DNA of 64,000 nucleotides from Theobroma cacao (taxonomy: Eukaryota; Streptophyta; Magnoliopsida; Malvales; Malvaceae). Numbering within the stretch: the stretch's first letter is position 1; each line of letters begins with the position of its first letter. Below, one piece after another: positions 45,950 through 58,636 of the stretch. The notes beneath the pieces are model-generated. The model searched no databases, was not told the DNA's origin, and saw only the letters and a program-made list of their open reading frames with translations. The DNA lies in contig NC_030850.1 in the NCBI RefSeq assembly GCF_000208745.1, positions 12,813,736 to 12,877,735 of the forward strand, written 5' to 3'. Both the position numbers and the translations under genes were made by a program.

Positions 45950-48900
45950 TGTGATAGTTCATAAGAGAATGAAAAGAAACTGAGATCAAAGCTTGGCAAA
46001 AGCAATCAAGTCAATGTTACTGCAAACATAAACAGGCAGTTGGCAGTTTCTGTGTTCCAATTGGCAAAAAATAAAAAGCGCGAGATCCGACTCAAGAATC
46101 GAAGCAAAAAGGAGTCGTGTATCACAGCTTGTAGAATCCAGAGAAAAACAGTGGAAAGTGGGGAAGGAATGAAAATAGAATGAGAAAGGAGAAGAGAAAG
46201 AGGTTAAATAACTAATGCAGTCAAAGTCAGATGGTGGATGCACACGAGTGCAGTGCAGCTCCAACTCCAAATTTTAAGGCTTCAAAAACGTTCCTCGAGT
46301 TCAGAGAAGTTGAATTCTTGCACCACTTGGTTTGGCCTCCGCCAATAGAAATATGCTTCAGTTGTTTTCTTATGCATTTTTGTGTCTAACACTGAAACAT
46401 CTTAATTTATTTGTGATAAATATGAAAGATGTGTACATGCATTTCCACATTTCACACACATACATTAGCATTGCACTTGCTGAAAATCAATTGCCATCAG
46501 CTCAAGAGGCAAAGGAAAGCAAGGCATTTCCAAAGAAGGCAAAATTTTGATCGAGCAAGTTAGAAACGCAAACAATCGATGGGTATAAGCACAAGCCTTT
46601 TTTTTTTTTAAATTAAAGAAAGAGAGATTTAAATTTTACTTTTTAGATAAAGAGATCATGTACCAATTAATGAGTCAAATGCTCGAGTGTAGATATAAAC
46701 GCAAGATTTGTTAAGATAAAGAGTGAAGAATTGAAGCCCAATTCTTCTCAAGGTAAAAGAAAAAAGAGTAGCAAGACAAGCAATACCCATTCTCCTATCT
46801 CTTATGCCTTAACAGATGTTAGAAGAAGTTTGAACTCCAAGCTCATCTAATTGCTTGAAATCAAACGGCATGAGAAAGCTAATCAAGTGAATGATCTTAA
46901 TTGGTTGAAAATTTCATTGCTGGATTAGTCACTTAGTGAAAACATGCTTCTTTCATTTTGAAGGACAAAGTCATACAACTATACGTAGATGAAAAAAAAT
47001 TGCCTTTGAAGAAGAAGTGATAACATTTAATTTCTTTGACTCCAACTTCAATCATAAAGTTTGGATATCTAGATTCTATGAAAATAAAAATCAAGTCAAC
47101 TTAGAAAAAAGTTAAGAGTGCAAAAAGAGACGTTTTGTAAGTAAACGATAACTTAGGGAAAAGTTAAAAGAATACAAAAAATGTTATGACTTTATTGTTC
47201 ATATTTGAAAATATGTAAGTAATTTGATTTAATTGTCAAATTTAGACAAAGTATAACAAAAAATTTCAAACTCAATTGTGATTCTTTTCTTCCGAAATCT
47301 CAAGTTTAGCAAAGTTGAAACTTGCACGATATCGTAAGCAAATTAGGAAAGAGTTCTTACCAATAAAATCTTCTCAAGTTATTGCAACAAATTTTGGTGC
47401 CAAAATTGTCAACTTGCTACACTCAAAAACTGTGAATATAAACAAGCACCTATAATTATAAATATAAAGAGAAAAGAAGGAGTGTTGTTGGTTGATAATT
47501 AGATTTGAGATAAATTATTGCTTGGTTTAGAAGGCTTCTTTTGAGAATGTCCTAGAGAAATGGGAAGAAAATAATAATAATATAAGTAAATTAAAGAAAA
47601 AAAATGGGGAAAGATAGTAGGAGATGAAGTGCGGATCAAGTTTTGTGAGCTTTGGTAGCGTATGCTAACAACCAAGACGGCACGTCTTCTGGAAAACAAA
47701 GGTGCTTTGGATAAAGAGGTTTTTGCTTGCTTTCTCCCACCACATCTCAATCCCCAATATTTATTTATTTATTTTTTTTTATATTTGTTTACTTTGACAT
47801 GACATAATGTTATTAATACTTACGTTCACACCCACGGTCACAAGAATTGTTTTTTTTTTTTTTATGACAAGTTTATTACAAATACTAATACTAATAATAA
47901 TAATAATATTTCTTTGAATTTCAACTATATATAGAGTAGATTTTCTTTAAATACATAGATTAAAATAAAACAACAATTAAACTTGAAGATTTCAGTTCAG
48001 ACACGAAAATGGTCAAGGATGAACTTTGGACATGGATTTTGGTTTGTCGGTTCATGAAACTTTTCATGCATGAAAAAAATTATTGGTTCTTGTAGAAGCG
48101 TATAGATTGAAAATCATCTTGGTTTATTGGGATATTAAATTCTAAACTATAACAACTACAGCTTAGATCCTTAACACTCAAGCAATAAATTCCCTTAAAA
48201 CCTGCAGAAGCATAGGTTTCTTTTTTTTTTTTTTAAATTCCAGAACATTGAATGGGTTTAATGCTTCAATTAAAATTAACCCCATACACACATTATATAT
48301 ATATACACACACATACATATATTTTTTAGTGTGAAAATTATGATCATTATGATGATATGATTTGTTCACAAAATTCTTCACTCAAACAATGAAAAAGTTG
48401 AGTCTCATAAGAAGATGAAGGTTTTTGGAATAATAATTCAAAGGATGTAATATATGTATATGGTCGAGATTTGAATATTGGAGTTCTTAGCGTAAGTCTT
48501 GCATTTTTATGTTAAATACATTATAGATATTTTATATAATATATGAGGTATTTTTTTATTCATAAGTTTATTTATAAAGAGTTATGAGAGAGTTATACAA
48601 ATAAAATCCTTGGAACATAATGACCTTACAAAGAAAATTATAAGGATTATAATTATGAGATTTTTATGTATTAAAACCTTATTCTTAATATGTTTCTAGT
48701 TATTGTATTGTCAAGAATAAGTACATTGACAATGCTCAAAAACAAGTACATACTAAGGTTCCTTATTTTGAAACAAACCAACCGATTTCATAGGTTGAAG
48801 TATGTGACATACTTGGGAATATTATGTGGATGCTTGTTAAGGAATAAGTTCATTAAATATAACTCGCTATGAGAGTTTTATTTGGTATTTCACTTAAATG

Positions 48901-50880
48901 TCTATAGAAATACTTTCATTTGTCAATAGTGTTAATAATTCTTAAACTTGAGATTCCAAGTCATCTTGTATGTGAATTGTTATACTTTAATTTCACCTTT
49001 ACGGATTTGGAGGCGACTAAATACCTAAATAGGGTGCTTTTAGGTATGACATAAAGTATACGAAGATGAATGAGTAGTTCAGAAAAAATTCATCACCCTA
49101 AGTAATTTGAAAAGGGCATATCTCTCTTGCTTTTAGTTTATATTGACAAAATCTTTGGCAGAGAGGCGATCTTGATAGATCAATATGAAGCTTTAGGATT
49201 AATATGGGATGTCATAAGTAGACACTAAGCTATGCTTCATGAGAATCATGACATATTCAGAATATTTAATGAAATGATTGAATTACATTAAGATACTGTA
49301 CACTGAAAGGCTAGTCAAACCATATTGAATCTTCTAACATTTGAGTGGTCATGATGTATTGCTAAATGCTGCTTATGATTTATAAATAAAAGTAATTTGA
49401 TTAATTTATATTTGTTGCCAACATGTTGGGGCCTAATGGGTCACACACAATAAGTTGACAATGTGAAATTAAAATGGAATTTGTACTCAATTGAAAATTT
49501 GAAATTTTCAATATGAACTTAATTATATGGTTTAATTAAGTACAGGGGTTAAATTATAATTAATCAAAAGTTGAATAAGCAATTTAGTCTAATTATAAAT
49601 ACTTAAATATGGATGATGCACCATAAGAGAAGAATTAGAGATGAGAAACACTTGACAGAAAATTAAAAAAAAAGCTCCTTCAACCTAAGAAATGTTTTTT
49701 TTTTTGGAGGGTTCAAGAATCGTTTTTCTTTGTCATCTTTTCTACCAAAATCTATTCTTTGAAAGATTAGATTTATGAAATCTTTGCCACTAGCATTGCT
49801 TCACAGTATACATATAATTCCTACATTTAAGAAGGCTTTTATCTGTCACTTGGGTGGATCACCATAGAAGGTTGGACACATAGACAGCTTTGATTTGTGA
49901 CAATCGGACTTTAGTATGCAACCAAGAATAAGGGTTATAACTTGTGATTTATTAAAATCATTATTAAAGGTATGATTCTGATCATTTACTTGTATGTATG
50001 AATGTTAATATGATCAAATGTCAAAACAAGTGATCCTATGGAAGTTTTGGTTTTCCATATTTAGTTTCATTGCGATATTCAATTTTAATTGTTAATTCTG
50101 AAATTTTATTCCTTTCTCTGAGTATAGCCGAAATTTGGCAGAAGCTTATCTTTTTCAAGGAAAGACTACAATTGTTGAAGTTAAATCAAAGACAGAGAGG
50201 GGATTAAAATATTAAAGAAGGGTTGTAAAAGCTAAATCCAAGGGAAAACGAAGATCTGAACATTGGATCCTATCTTTGGCCAGGAAGGGTTACAACTGTT
50301 AAGCTAAATCTTAATTGTTTTTAATCTATAATTCTTACGATGCGTGAAAATTGAAATCAATTTAACTGTTTTACCAACTTAACGAGATTGGACAACTCAA
50401 AAATTACTAGAATGTTCGTAAGAAAAATTCTTTCAATCAACAGTTATAAGCTGAGTCAATATTGGGTTTACAGATTATAATATAAATTATAACTGCACAA
50501 TAGGGAATCAAATTGGCAACTCAAATTTGTCACCCAATTTGGTATCCTGGAAAACATAGGATTGATTGTCTTTGGCCAGACAAAAGCTGTGGAGTTAGCT
50601 GAGCACTTACTTCTGACGTCAGGTGCCTGAGAATACTGTGAAATTACCAGGATTATTCAGAGGAACTGAAATAGTACTCATTTACCCTAAGCAACAAATA
50701 TAAATGGCATTAGAGAAAGCACTATCATCATTATTTGAGGCTACCAATATGTACATTAGGATTTATGAATCTCATTAGGGAAAGGAGGTAAAGAAAGACC
50801 CCGGTAGCATAAGGCATATGATTCACTTAAAACTAGCTTATGATTTCTGTCTATTCAGAAAAGAAAATTACGTGCTAGTT
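45950..50880. other. Intergenic: NPH3 leader, then gene-free DNA
   Basis: 45950-46300 is probably the NPH3 5' UTR and promoter. 46300-48400 has no gene; a (TA)n/(CA)n patch is at about 48280-48320. 48470-49980 is AT-rich with features reminiscent of a decayed LTR retrotransposon, including 'ttggggcctaatgggtcacac' at 49429, but no reading frame and no paired LTR were found. The last few hundred bases are likely the WNK gene 3' UTR. Confidence 0.4.
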
Positions 50881-50908
50881 TTAGGCAGAAATTTCACTCA
50901 AAATGCCA

Positions 50909-52458
50909 TCAACTGGAAGTTGAATCGGTCTCATCATCGATAAGGTCAGAAAAGAAGGGGTCCTTGAGAAGTTCAGAAGCTGAAGGTCTTGCCCTTGGCT
51001 GGGCTATGCACTTCTCAATGAAGGCCTTCACTTCTGGATCTGGCACTAAGTTCAAGGCTCGGGGTTTCATTCCAGATGTGACCTTCTTGTATATTTTGGC
51101 AACACTATCACATTCACTATAAGGTATCTCCATTGTCACCATTTCTAGCAAGCACATTCCAAAAGAGTAAATGTCAACCATCTCAGTGTAATCTTCCTCA
51201 TACAGCTCTGGTGCCATATATTCTGGTGTCCCTATTATGGAATGTGCAGCATGGCTTCTCCCAACTATTGCTGCAAGTCCCAGGTCGCCAATTTTCACCT
51301 GCACAGAGAAAACACTTAAATTCTGCCGTTATAGTCTCATAGAAGTTGTTAAGAACATTCTGGATTTATCCAGAAACTTCCAGTCCAATAAATTTTGATT
51401 TTCTTCAGGGACATCCAATGTGAAAATTAATTGTTTCGAAAATTAATTTTTCCTTTATAGTTCAGAGAACTAGATTCAGAAACGGTTAACAGGTTACTGA
51501 AGAACAAAAATCCACAGGTGACTTCTCTACTTCAGTGCCACTTTCTCAAATGATCAGATGAAATAATTTAATTGATCCAACATTTCCTGCATTTATATGT
51601 TTTCCCAAATATTTTGTATCACAAGCAGAGCCTAAAATATAAAACATGCAGCTGCTACATTGAACTGACAATTGGACGAGTCAGCATGCTGCTTGATGAT
51701 AAAAAGTTATCAAAAAATTAGATTGTAAGGCCAAACGGCTATGGCCTGAAGCCATTAAATATATTTTGTATAGACTGCTTCACTACATGGCATACTCTTT
51801 ATAAGTCCAGGAAAATATAAATAAGCTTAGCTGCCTTAATAATCATCTATGAAGTCATAGTTAGTTACCAGGAAATAGCATGACAGTGGAGGGAACATGT
51901 CCCATAAAAATTGGAAGCCAGAATCCCATAGTAATAAGGAAGAAGTCTACTTACCTCGCCAATGTTCCCGTTGATGAAGATGTTGCTGCAATTGAGATCT
52001 CTGTGAATAATACATGGGTCATGTGTATGGAGATACTCCAATCCCTCAAGTACCTGCTTTGACCACTTCTTCAAAGCCTTAATGGACACATGGCGATGCT
52101 TCTTCCTGTAAGTTCTCAAGTTTCCTGATGTGCAGACCTCAGTGATAAAATTTAACGTGTTTCGCTCTTGATCCCTCCAAACACTGTAACAAACAATGAT
52201 ATACTTGTTTTTCAATGTTCTCAGCAGCTGCACCTCGGATTGAAGCCTATTGATCAGCACAGGATCTTCACTAAAGTTAGTCAGTTTCACTTGATTCCAG
52301 GCCACCTCTATACCTTCCTCCTGATCAAATGCCCTGTAAACCTTCTTCACAGCACCACTCCCTAGCAAATCATTGTAGCGCCCAAAGCGCCCAGTGGGAT
52401 CAACCTCGACAAATGGTTCAACCTCTCGATCAGACATATTGGGACTAGCAGCCGGCAT
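50909..52458 (-). CDS. WNK-family protein kinase, WNK11-like (2 coding exons)
   Basis: Exons 52458-51955 and 51298-50909, GT-AG, phase 0; 297 residues. WNK kinases are Ser/Thr kinases in which the ATP-binding Lys sits in the glycine loop: here [13 protein letters not shown] gives Lys38, while the usual subdomain II position (VAWNQV) is Asn55. Other landmarks are the catalytic loop [13 protein letters not shown] with Asn in place of the usual Lys after HRDL, DLGLA for [18 protein letters not shown] and the C-lobe sequence up to KDPFFSDLI. The protein ends shortly after the kinase domain, as in the small WNK10/11 group, and lacks the long C-terminal region of other WNKs. The first Met is taken at [24 protein letters not shown] is an alternative start seven residues later. 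Confidence 0.94.
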
Positions 52459-53479
52459 CTTCAAAGATTAGAATCATGAGATACTATATACATATTATAC
52501 TTACAAAAAACTATTATCTAAACAGAGAGTCCACCAGAAATAGTTCAATCTCAAAGAAACAGAATATGAGTAAAACGCTGATTAAATTAAAACTAAATCC
52601 AACAGTGGTAATTTAAACGAGAAAAAAAAAACTGTGATGTCGATACGACAAATCTAATAATCAGAAGTACAATGCAGTTACAATTGGTAGGATACATGTC
52701 CAAGATTGAAGCATGGATCATACAAAAGGATAGGTGGTCAAAATTTTAATTAATTTGAGATTGCAATATAAAAAAAAAAAACCAGTGTGAATAGGAAGAA
52801 ATAAATGAAATATTAATATAATAACCAATATAAATTGCCTTCACCACAAAATCAATGTAATTGGGAAAACGAAAAATCCAAATATCAATGGGAAATAATT
52901 CGAGCTTGAACGAAGGGACTGAGATATACATCATTAGCATAATTGTAGTACATCAATATCCTTAATTTAGCGGAAATTAAGAAATTTCTGCAATATAACA
53001 ACCTGATTTAAACCTAAATTCATAAGGCCGTTAATTGAAGCAAACAAAGAATTTTTTTTTTAAAAAAAAAACAGTGCTAAATCTGGAAGCAAAATGAATT
53101 TTCACTTTAGAAAAGAGGATAAGATTGGAATAATTGATTACAATTGATAAGAAAAACAAGGAATGCAAAGTCAAATAGAGAAAGAAAGATAAATAAAAGA
53201 GTAAGAAATTAAGCTATCAAAGTTGGAAACGGAATTCGAAAGATTAAGCGGATATTAAAAAAAATAAAAAGAAATATAGCAAAGAAAAAGTTCAAAATTC
53301 AAAGGTTAGATTCCTCTCGAATTCGTAGCTTGGGTTTCCTCCACATCTAATCCATGCCATTGCCATGCATGCAAGCATCTTAAATAATTAATGCATATAT
53401 ATAGAGATATACCATACTAAGAATTTTGAAATGCATGTTTAAAGAGAAAGGAAAAGGAGAGACAGCGAAAGGAAATTAC
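52459..53479 (-). other. Probable 5' UTR intron of the WNK gene
   Basis: On the minus strand a good donor (gag|gtaattt) lies at 53479. The acceptor 'tttgaag' ends directly before the ATG at 52458, so the coding sequence would begin the second exon. The acceptor is weak and a site further upstream is possible. The interval has no reading frame. Confidence 0.45.
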
Positions 53480-53636
53480 CTCGATAAGAGAGGAAAACAA
53501 AAGAAAGACTAGGGCTAGGCAACGTTTGTTTGGGATTGAGAGCTCTGAGAGAAGCCGAAGGTATGACTATGAGAGAGAAAAGAAAAGGTCGTTGCTCAGC
53601 CGTGGGGCTTTAGGGAAGCGGGGACTGGGTGGGAGC

Positions 53637-53644
53637 TATTTATA
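53637..53644 (-). promoter_or_regulatory. TATA box of the WNK gene
   Basis: TATAAATA on the minus strand, followed 30-50 bp downstream by a CT-rich start region and about 120 bp of leader to the donor at 53479. Spacing fits a core promoter for the gene at 50909-52458. Confidence 0.6.
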
Positions 53645-53796
53645 CTTGCGGCGTTTTACATTTTAGTTTATTTTATTTTATTTATTTAAACGACGGCGTT
53701 GAATGACAATGAAAACTGAGAAAAGCAAATAGAAACACGTGCTGTTTTGGGCGCGTAAAAGCCTCAGGGGAGCTGCGCTCCGAATCTTTTCTCCGA

Positions 53797-53819
53797 ATAT
53801 ATATATATATATATATATA
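53797..53819. repeat. (AT)n microsatellite
   Basis: A run of about 11-12 AT units, 150 bp upstream of the WNK TATA box. Short frames through it are repeat artefacts. Confidence 0.9.
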
Positions 53820-55590
53820 GCACCTCCATCTTGTTGTATATTGATAGCACAGAATACAATTTTCTCTTTGTATTTCAACTGGCCTTTTTATCTTTTTCAA
53901 TTAAAAAACAACTTTGATTTAAGCTCCATTTTGTTTAAATATATATTACATAGCCAATCAATGACTTGACTCGTGGTACAGAAATCTTTAGACTATTTGA
54001 TACCTTGGCATTCTGATTATTCATATTTTGATGTTTTAAAGCTTCATTGCAATTTCAAAATGAATTTTTAGTGTACTGTAGACATCCTTCTAAGGTTGAA
54101 ATTGTCTAATAAATCTACTTAAAAGGGTTTTTAAGTCCGATCACTTTCAGCTTTCTCGCTTGGTAGTGACGGGATCAACTCAACTCATCCATGCAAATAT
54201 TAGCTGGATATATAGAAAGAGAAGAGTTGTCGTCCAAGTCCGTGCCAACTGTCGAAAGCTAGCAGCTGCATTAGTATCCACCCGCACTCGTGAAGAAAAG
54301 GATGGGTCATCGAAACATGCATGGAACCATCTTTGAAGAAAACACCGTCTTACATGTAAATCCCGTGCCTGAATCACCAACAGAGTACACTAAATCTCAA
54401 CATCATGGGAAATGCGGTGCATTGAAATCTTCCTACAACTGCTAGAACTGTCTACTTGTAATAAAGGATTGTTAATTTATTTACATCATCAGAACCTGGT
54501 TATGATTCTGAATCTTTGAGTTGGCGCAAGGTACATCACCTTTGCCTTTGGCCTCCTGATTAAGCATACAGTAGATTTGCACGGGAAAGAAAAGAACAAC
54601 AGTAAAGAAGAGAAGAAGTTGCATCAGTTTTGATGTGCCATTATAATTCGTAGTACAATTACAGGCAAACATTTCACGGGAAAACTAGGGACTCCCCCTG
54701 TCGTGTTAGGTGCGAGTGATTAAATGGACAGCTCAAGAAAGCTCCATGGAACCTAGAACGCCAAAAGTTTATGAGAAGTGATGACTTAGGGTGATTAAAT
54801 TAAATTAAAAAAAGCTTAAGATTAAATGTAACAATGTCATTACTCTCTTTTTAAAAAACTAACCTAATAAATGTACAGTGTTCATATTTATAAGTTTTTT
54901 AAGATTCTTTTTGTACTTGATGTGAGATTAAAGCAATTTGTTTATTTTTTTTAAAATATTTGACGTGACATTCTCTTCCACCCACTACAGTGATGTCTTC
55001 ATCACCGACGGTCATCTTATCTGTCTCTTTTTTGAAAGTGCTTGATTTAATCAATTTGAAATTAAATCTATTTTAATAGTACTTTGTCATGAGATTTTAA
55101 TTCCTCCCCAAAAGACTAATTTGATAAAATGTGTAAAATCCACATTTATAAACTTTCTAAAATTCCCTATCTACCCAATGTTCGATTTAAACATCCCATC
55201 TACTTTTGAGACCAAGTTGGTTCCTAATAGAAGCTTACAAATTCAAGGTATTCAAAGACACGTGAGATAGACCAAGTCAAAGTTTCACCTCTGAGTGTTT
55301 GAAGCCCGAAATACATAGAGATGATCCAATTAAAAATGTAACAATTGTACACCTAGATGGACGGATGAATATTAACAACTGAAAGACTGGTTCTAGATGG
55401 TTTTCAACTTAATTATACCTATACCAACTTGTCCAAGTAAATGTTCCGAGATTTTGCTACTCATTGCTTACAATTTTTGGCTGCAAATTAATTCATTTGA
55501 AACGAATGACGCTTCTGATTCAGAAGATGGAAGATGGGGCTCAAAAACCAAAAAAAAAAACCAAACAGAAGAAAAATTAAGGTGAAAGCA
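53820..55590. other. Intergenic, with a possible small secreted-peptide frame
   Basis: Mostly without recognisable genes. A minus-strand frame at 54481-54672 encodes 63 residues with a hydrophobic run (LMQLLLFFTVVLFFPVQIYC) after a short N-terminus, and a polar tail, the shape of a signal peptide plus small mature part. It has no supporting homology I can recall. Another minus-strand frame at 54180-54380 is Arg/Cys-rich and unrecognised. Confidence 0.3.
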
Positions 55591-56430
55591 AGATTAACTG
55601 CAAATCAATGACAGCATTTTTACTGGATACCAGCTGATGATATCCGAGTAGCAGATCATAATAAGAGAACAAATCCAAAGCCCAACACAATCAAGGCGGA
55701 AATTCTCAATATAAGCGCAATCCACTGGCATCACAGCCAATCCGTATGGCTTAAGGAATTTTATCCATTTCGGTGAAAAAGTAGAAATAAAGCAAATCCT
55801 CATGGTTTGCATAATGGACCACACGGGCAAAGGAATTTTCCCTGCTCATACTATATCTTGTTATACTTCCAGTTCGTTGAACATACTTCAAATGCGTATT
55901 CCACCATATAAAGCTTCCATATCCATTAGTTATAAACTTAATTAAGTAGAAGCTCGGGCATGGACTGACGTTCAAGTAAAAACAAATGACTTACTAAATA
56001 GAGCAGAAGGGATTCACCAGGTTCATGTGACCATGCACATGCTCACTCACAGGGTGAAGGGGGAGGGATGACGCTACTGTAAGAGCCTCAACGCTAATCC
56101 CAAAATACCTATGGAGCTTATAATAACTAATAGAAGTGAACTTTTTCAAACCAGTTTCCGGATCTGGACAAACTAGGGCCCTAAAGAACAATCTGAAAGC
56201 AGTACTGTGGTCTTTTGGAGACATGCCACAGGGTTATCAAGCTCTGTTCTGTAAACATCCAAAAACTTTTGCCATATAATTACAAGCACATACAAGAGAA
56301 CCCTATAGTTCTGCAAAAGGAATTTAACACGTTAATACCATAGCAGGTTACTCAGCACCTTGGTATAGAAACTTTATAATTACTAAAAGGGAAATAGAAA
56401 AGAACAACTATACAACTAATCAGTTACAAC
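55590..56430. other. Unassigned stretch downstream of ESS2
   Basis: Three overlapping minus-strand frames of 74-78 residues (55594-55830, 55751-55975, 55994-56224) are unrecognised. The base composition is closer to transcribed DNA than to the AT-rich spacers. It may be an old UTR, a non-coding transcript or a gene fragment. Confidence 0.3.
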
Positions 56431-56439
56431 AAAAAATTC

Positions 56440-56545
56440 AGAGGATTAGAAATCTCTCTTACAGACGGTGACATAGAACCATGCCTCATTCCTTCTGAAC
56501 CCTGAAACACTTCTTACACTTTTAGGAGAATAGCCCCCCATAATT
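56440..56545 (-). pseudogene. Degenerate copy of the ESS2 3' end
   Basis: About 95 bp match the last coding part of the adjacent ESS2 gene (57108-57205) at roughly 80% by eye, including 'cacttcttacacttttagga'. On the minus strand it reads SPKSVRSVSGFRRN before the frame drifts, where the gene has TPKSVRSVSRFGRE. It is a local partial duplication in the same orientation, about 0.6 kb downstream of the gene's stop. Confidence 0.8.
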
Positions 56546-57097
56546 AAGCAAACTTGGGCACTAGTAATAACATCAAAAAGCATTGTGCTAGCACAGAAAA
56601 CGCCTCCTTGGCCCTTGCCTCCTTAAACAAAAGGACAAGTCATATGGCGCTTTCCCGGATAAGTCAAATGGCACTTTTCAGGATACTCAAATAAATACAT
56701 ATACATCTTCATCACATGATATGCTATTCTGTTCTCACAGATGAAAAACATGCACATAAAGCATAGGCACATTCATCTCCCTTAGACCCTTCGTTGAATG
56801 TATTTATACAAAGCCTACAACATATCCCAAAAATTCAGAGAATTTGATGGGGAGAGAGAGAGAGGGAGGAGTGCATGAAAACACCAACATCAGCATCAGA
56901 ATCAGCATTACAAAACTAAATTGCAACACTTTTAACATGCAAACCATGCTATATTCATTAAAAAACCAAAATTATCGAGATAATGAAAAACATCTGAACT
57001 GGTGCATTTACCCATTCAAAAACAAATGGGTTTTCTCAAGGACTATGGTATAAACAAGCCAGTATTGACCTATGGTACCATTGATCAATTAAGACAA

Positions 57098-58636
57098 CTA
57101 ATACCATGGAGGATTAGAACCCTCCCTTACAGAAGGTGACCTGGATTCCATGCTACCTTCCCTTCCGAACCTTGAAACACTTCTTACACTTTTAGGAGTA
57201 GACACACCAGGACTTGCACCTCGATAACTGGCACGAAGGGTTTCATCCACAGAAGAAGAGGATTTTGCAATTGCATTTCTTACAAACTTCTGAGCTGCAG
57301 GAGAAAGTGTTCGTACACTTGGACTGGCACTGCCACCTCTATAAGGTGATGGCAATGGTGGCTTCTTAAACATCTTTGACCTCTCTCTCAATTTCCGAGC
57401 AGCTTCCCTGGATAAGGAGTGTGCCTTCACATCTCTGGCAGGTGGACAAGGAATCTTAAAATGAGGCCCATCACCACTGCCACCGATATCAATTGGTGTA
57501 TCCTCAGGCTCCAACCTTAAAGGTGTCCCTTCAATTTCACCCCATGTAATAAAAGGGGATTCATCAACACCTGGTGCAGGTGATGGTGTCTTTACAAAAC
57601 TATAACCATTCTCCGCTTTCTTCCCAGATTCCACATAAAAATGATTTGGGGTCTTCCTCAAATCATCAAGATCATACTTTTTTCCCTTATCCCCATCCTT
57701 ATCTGACATAGGCATTGGAGTTGCACCTGCCACAGGAGTATAAAGCACCGCCATGGATCCATCATCTTTCGGCCTAGAATCTATCACTTTACCATGAAAA
57801 CGTGTGTTCCCACGATTAATTTCCTTTGTCAAGGCCTTCAATCTTACTGCTCGTTCCTCCTCAGTCAATGGAGCCTCACCCCGATCAGCTGGATGATACA
57901 TTAACAAATTCTTGGCTATATACTTCCACCCTTCCAACGTACTTGTTGGCTGATCAGACGTCCCATATCCATCTGTAATCCTATCTCTCTTCGCATCCTC
58001 AATTGATTTAACATCCTCGTCCCCCATTTCTCCCTGCGTCAAATACCCATACTTCTCCTTCTTCTTCCTATTAACCTTCTCTAAAATCTTGGAAAAACTA
58101 TCGTTATCCTCACTGGTATACCTCCTAAAAAACTCGTCTAAGGACAAGTTCGAATCAATCTTACCCTCGCTTACCCTACAATCACCCTCACCGGATAATT
58201 CCCTACCCAAAACACCTGGGGTTTTGGGGGTTTTACCATCTAATTCATCAAAAGGAGTAAAATTTCTCATAAATGTAGAACCAGGGGTTCGAGTTTGACT
58301 TCTACCCTCGGAATTGACATTATTTACCTTTCTGCCACGGCGTTCGATGATCTTCAGCTGAGCATCACGGATTTGAATCGGATCGCCTGTCTTGATGGCT
58401 TCGAGCCAATCGAGTCGGTCCCGGAGCTTGGAAATATCAGGAAAAAAATCGCGTTCGATGATCTTCTCGATGGCGGCGACGTAGGTGTCCTCGTCGAGGA
58501 CTCGCGCGCGTTTTCTGCTAGGGTTTTTTGGGGTTGTCGAAGAAGCAGCATCGGGAGTTTGGAGAGAGTTGTCGGAATATGGAGATGGTGACGGTGATGA
58601 AACGTGGCGGGGAGAGTGGCCTGGAGACAGAAGCAT
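57098..58636 (-). CDS. ESS2: Splicing factor ESS2 (DGCR14/Es2) homologue, intronless
   Basis: 512 residues in a single open frame starting MLLSPGHSPRHVSS and ending NPPWY. ESS2/DGCR14 proteins are nuclear components associated with the activated spliceosome (C complex). Recognised blocks: RARVLDEDTYVAAIEKII and DFFPDISKLRDRLDWLEAI (residues about 43-80), SLDEFFRRYTSEDNDSF (about 165-182), WKYIAKNLLMYHPADRG, and the C-terminal LREAARKL-like, MFKKPPLPSPYRGG and SVRTLSPAAQKFVRNAIA. The Ser/Pro-rich ends carry many SP and TP sites typical of splicing proteins. No intron is needed; the absence of introns may be normal for the plant gene or reflect an old retrocopy, and no poly(A) tail or TSD is visible. 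Intact. Confidence 0.94.
   Translation of the reverse strand: MLLSPGHSPRHVSSPSPSPYSDNSLQTPDAASSTTPKNPSRKRARVLDEDTYVAAIEKIIERDFFPDISKLRDRLDWLEAIKTGDPIQIRDAQLKIIERRGRKVNNVNSEGRSQTRTPGSTFMRNFTPFDELDGKTPKTPGVLGRELSGEGDCRVSEGKIDSNLSLDEFFRRYTSEDNDSFSKILEKVNRKKKEKYGYLTQGEMGDEDVKSIEDAKRDRITDGYGTSDQPTSTLEGWKYIAKNLLMYHPADRGEAPLTEEERAVRLKALTKEINRGNTRFHGKVIDSRPKDDGSMAVLYTPVAGATPMPMSDKDGDKGKKYDLDDLRKTPNHFYVESGKKAENGYSFVKTPSPAPGVDESPFITWGEIEGTPLRLEPEDTPIDIGGSGDGPHFKIPCPPARDVKAHSLSREAARKLRERSKMFKKPPLPSPYRGGSASPSVRTLSPAAQKFVRNAIAKSSSSVDETLRASYRGASPGVSTPKSVRSVSRFGREGSMESRSPSVREGSNPPWY

Noticed and set aside
53678..53969. Frames with YIYIYIY repeats
   Set aside because: Translation of the (AT)n microsatellite.
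54481..54672. Small secreted-peptide gene
   Set aside because: Only a hydrophobic run supports it; no promoter, homology or codon evidence. Mentioned in the intergenic entry but not called as a gene.
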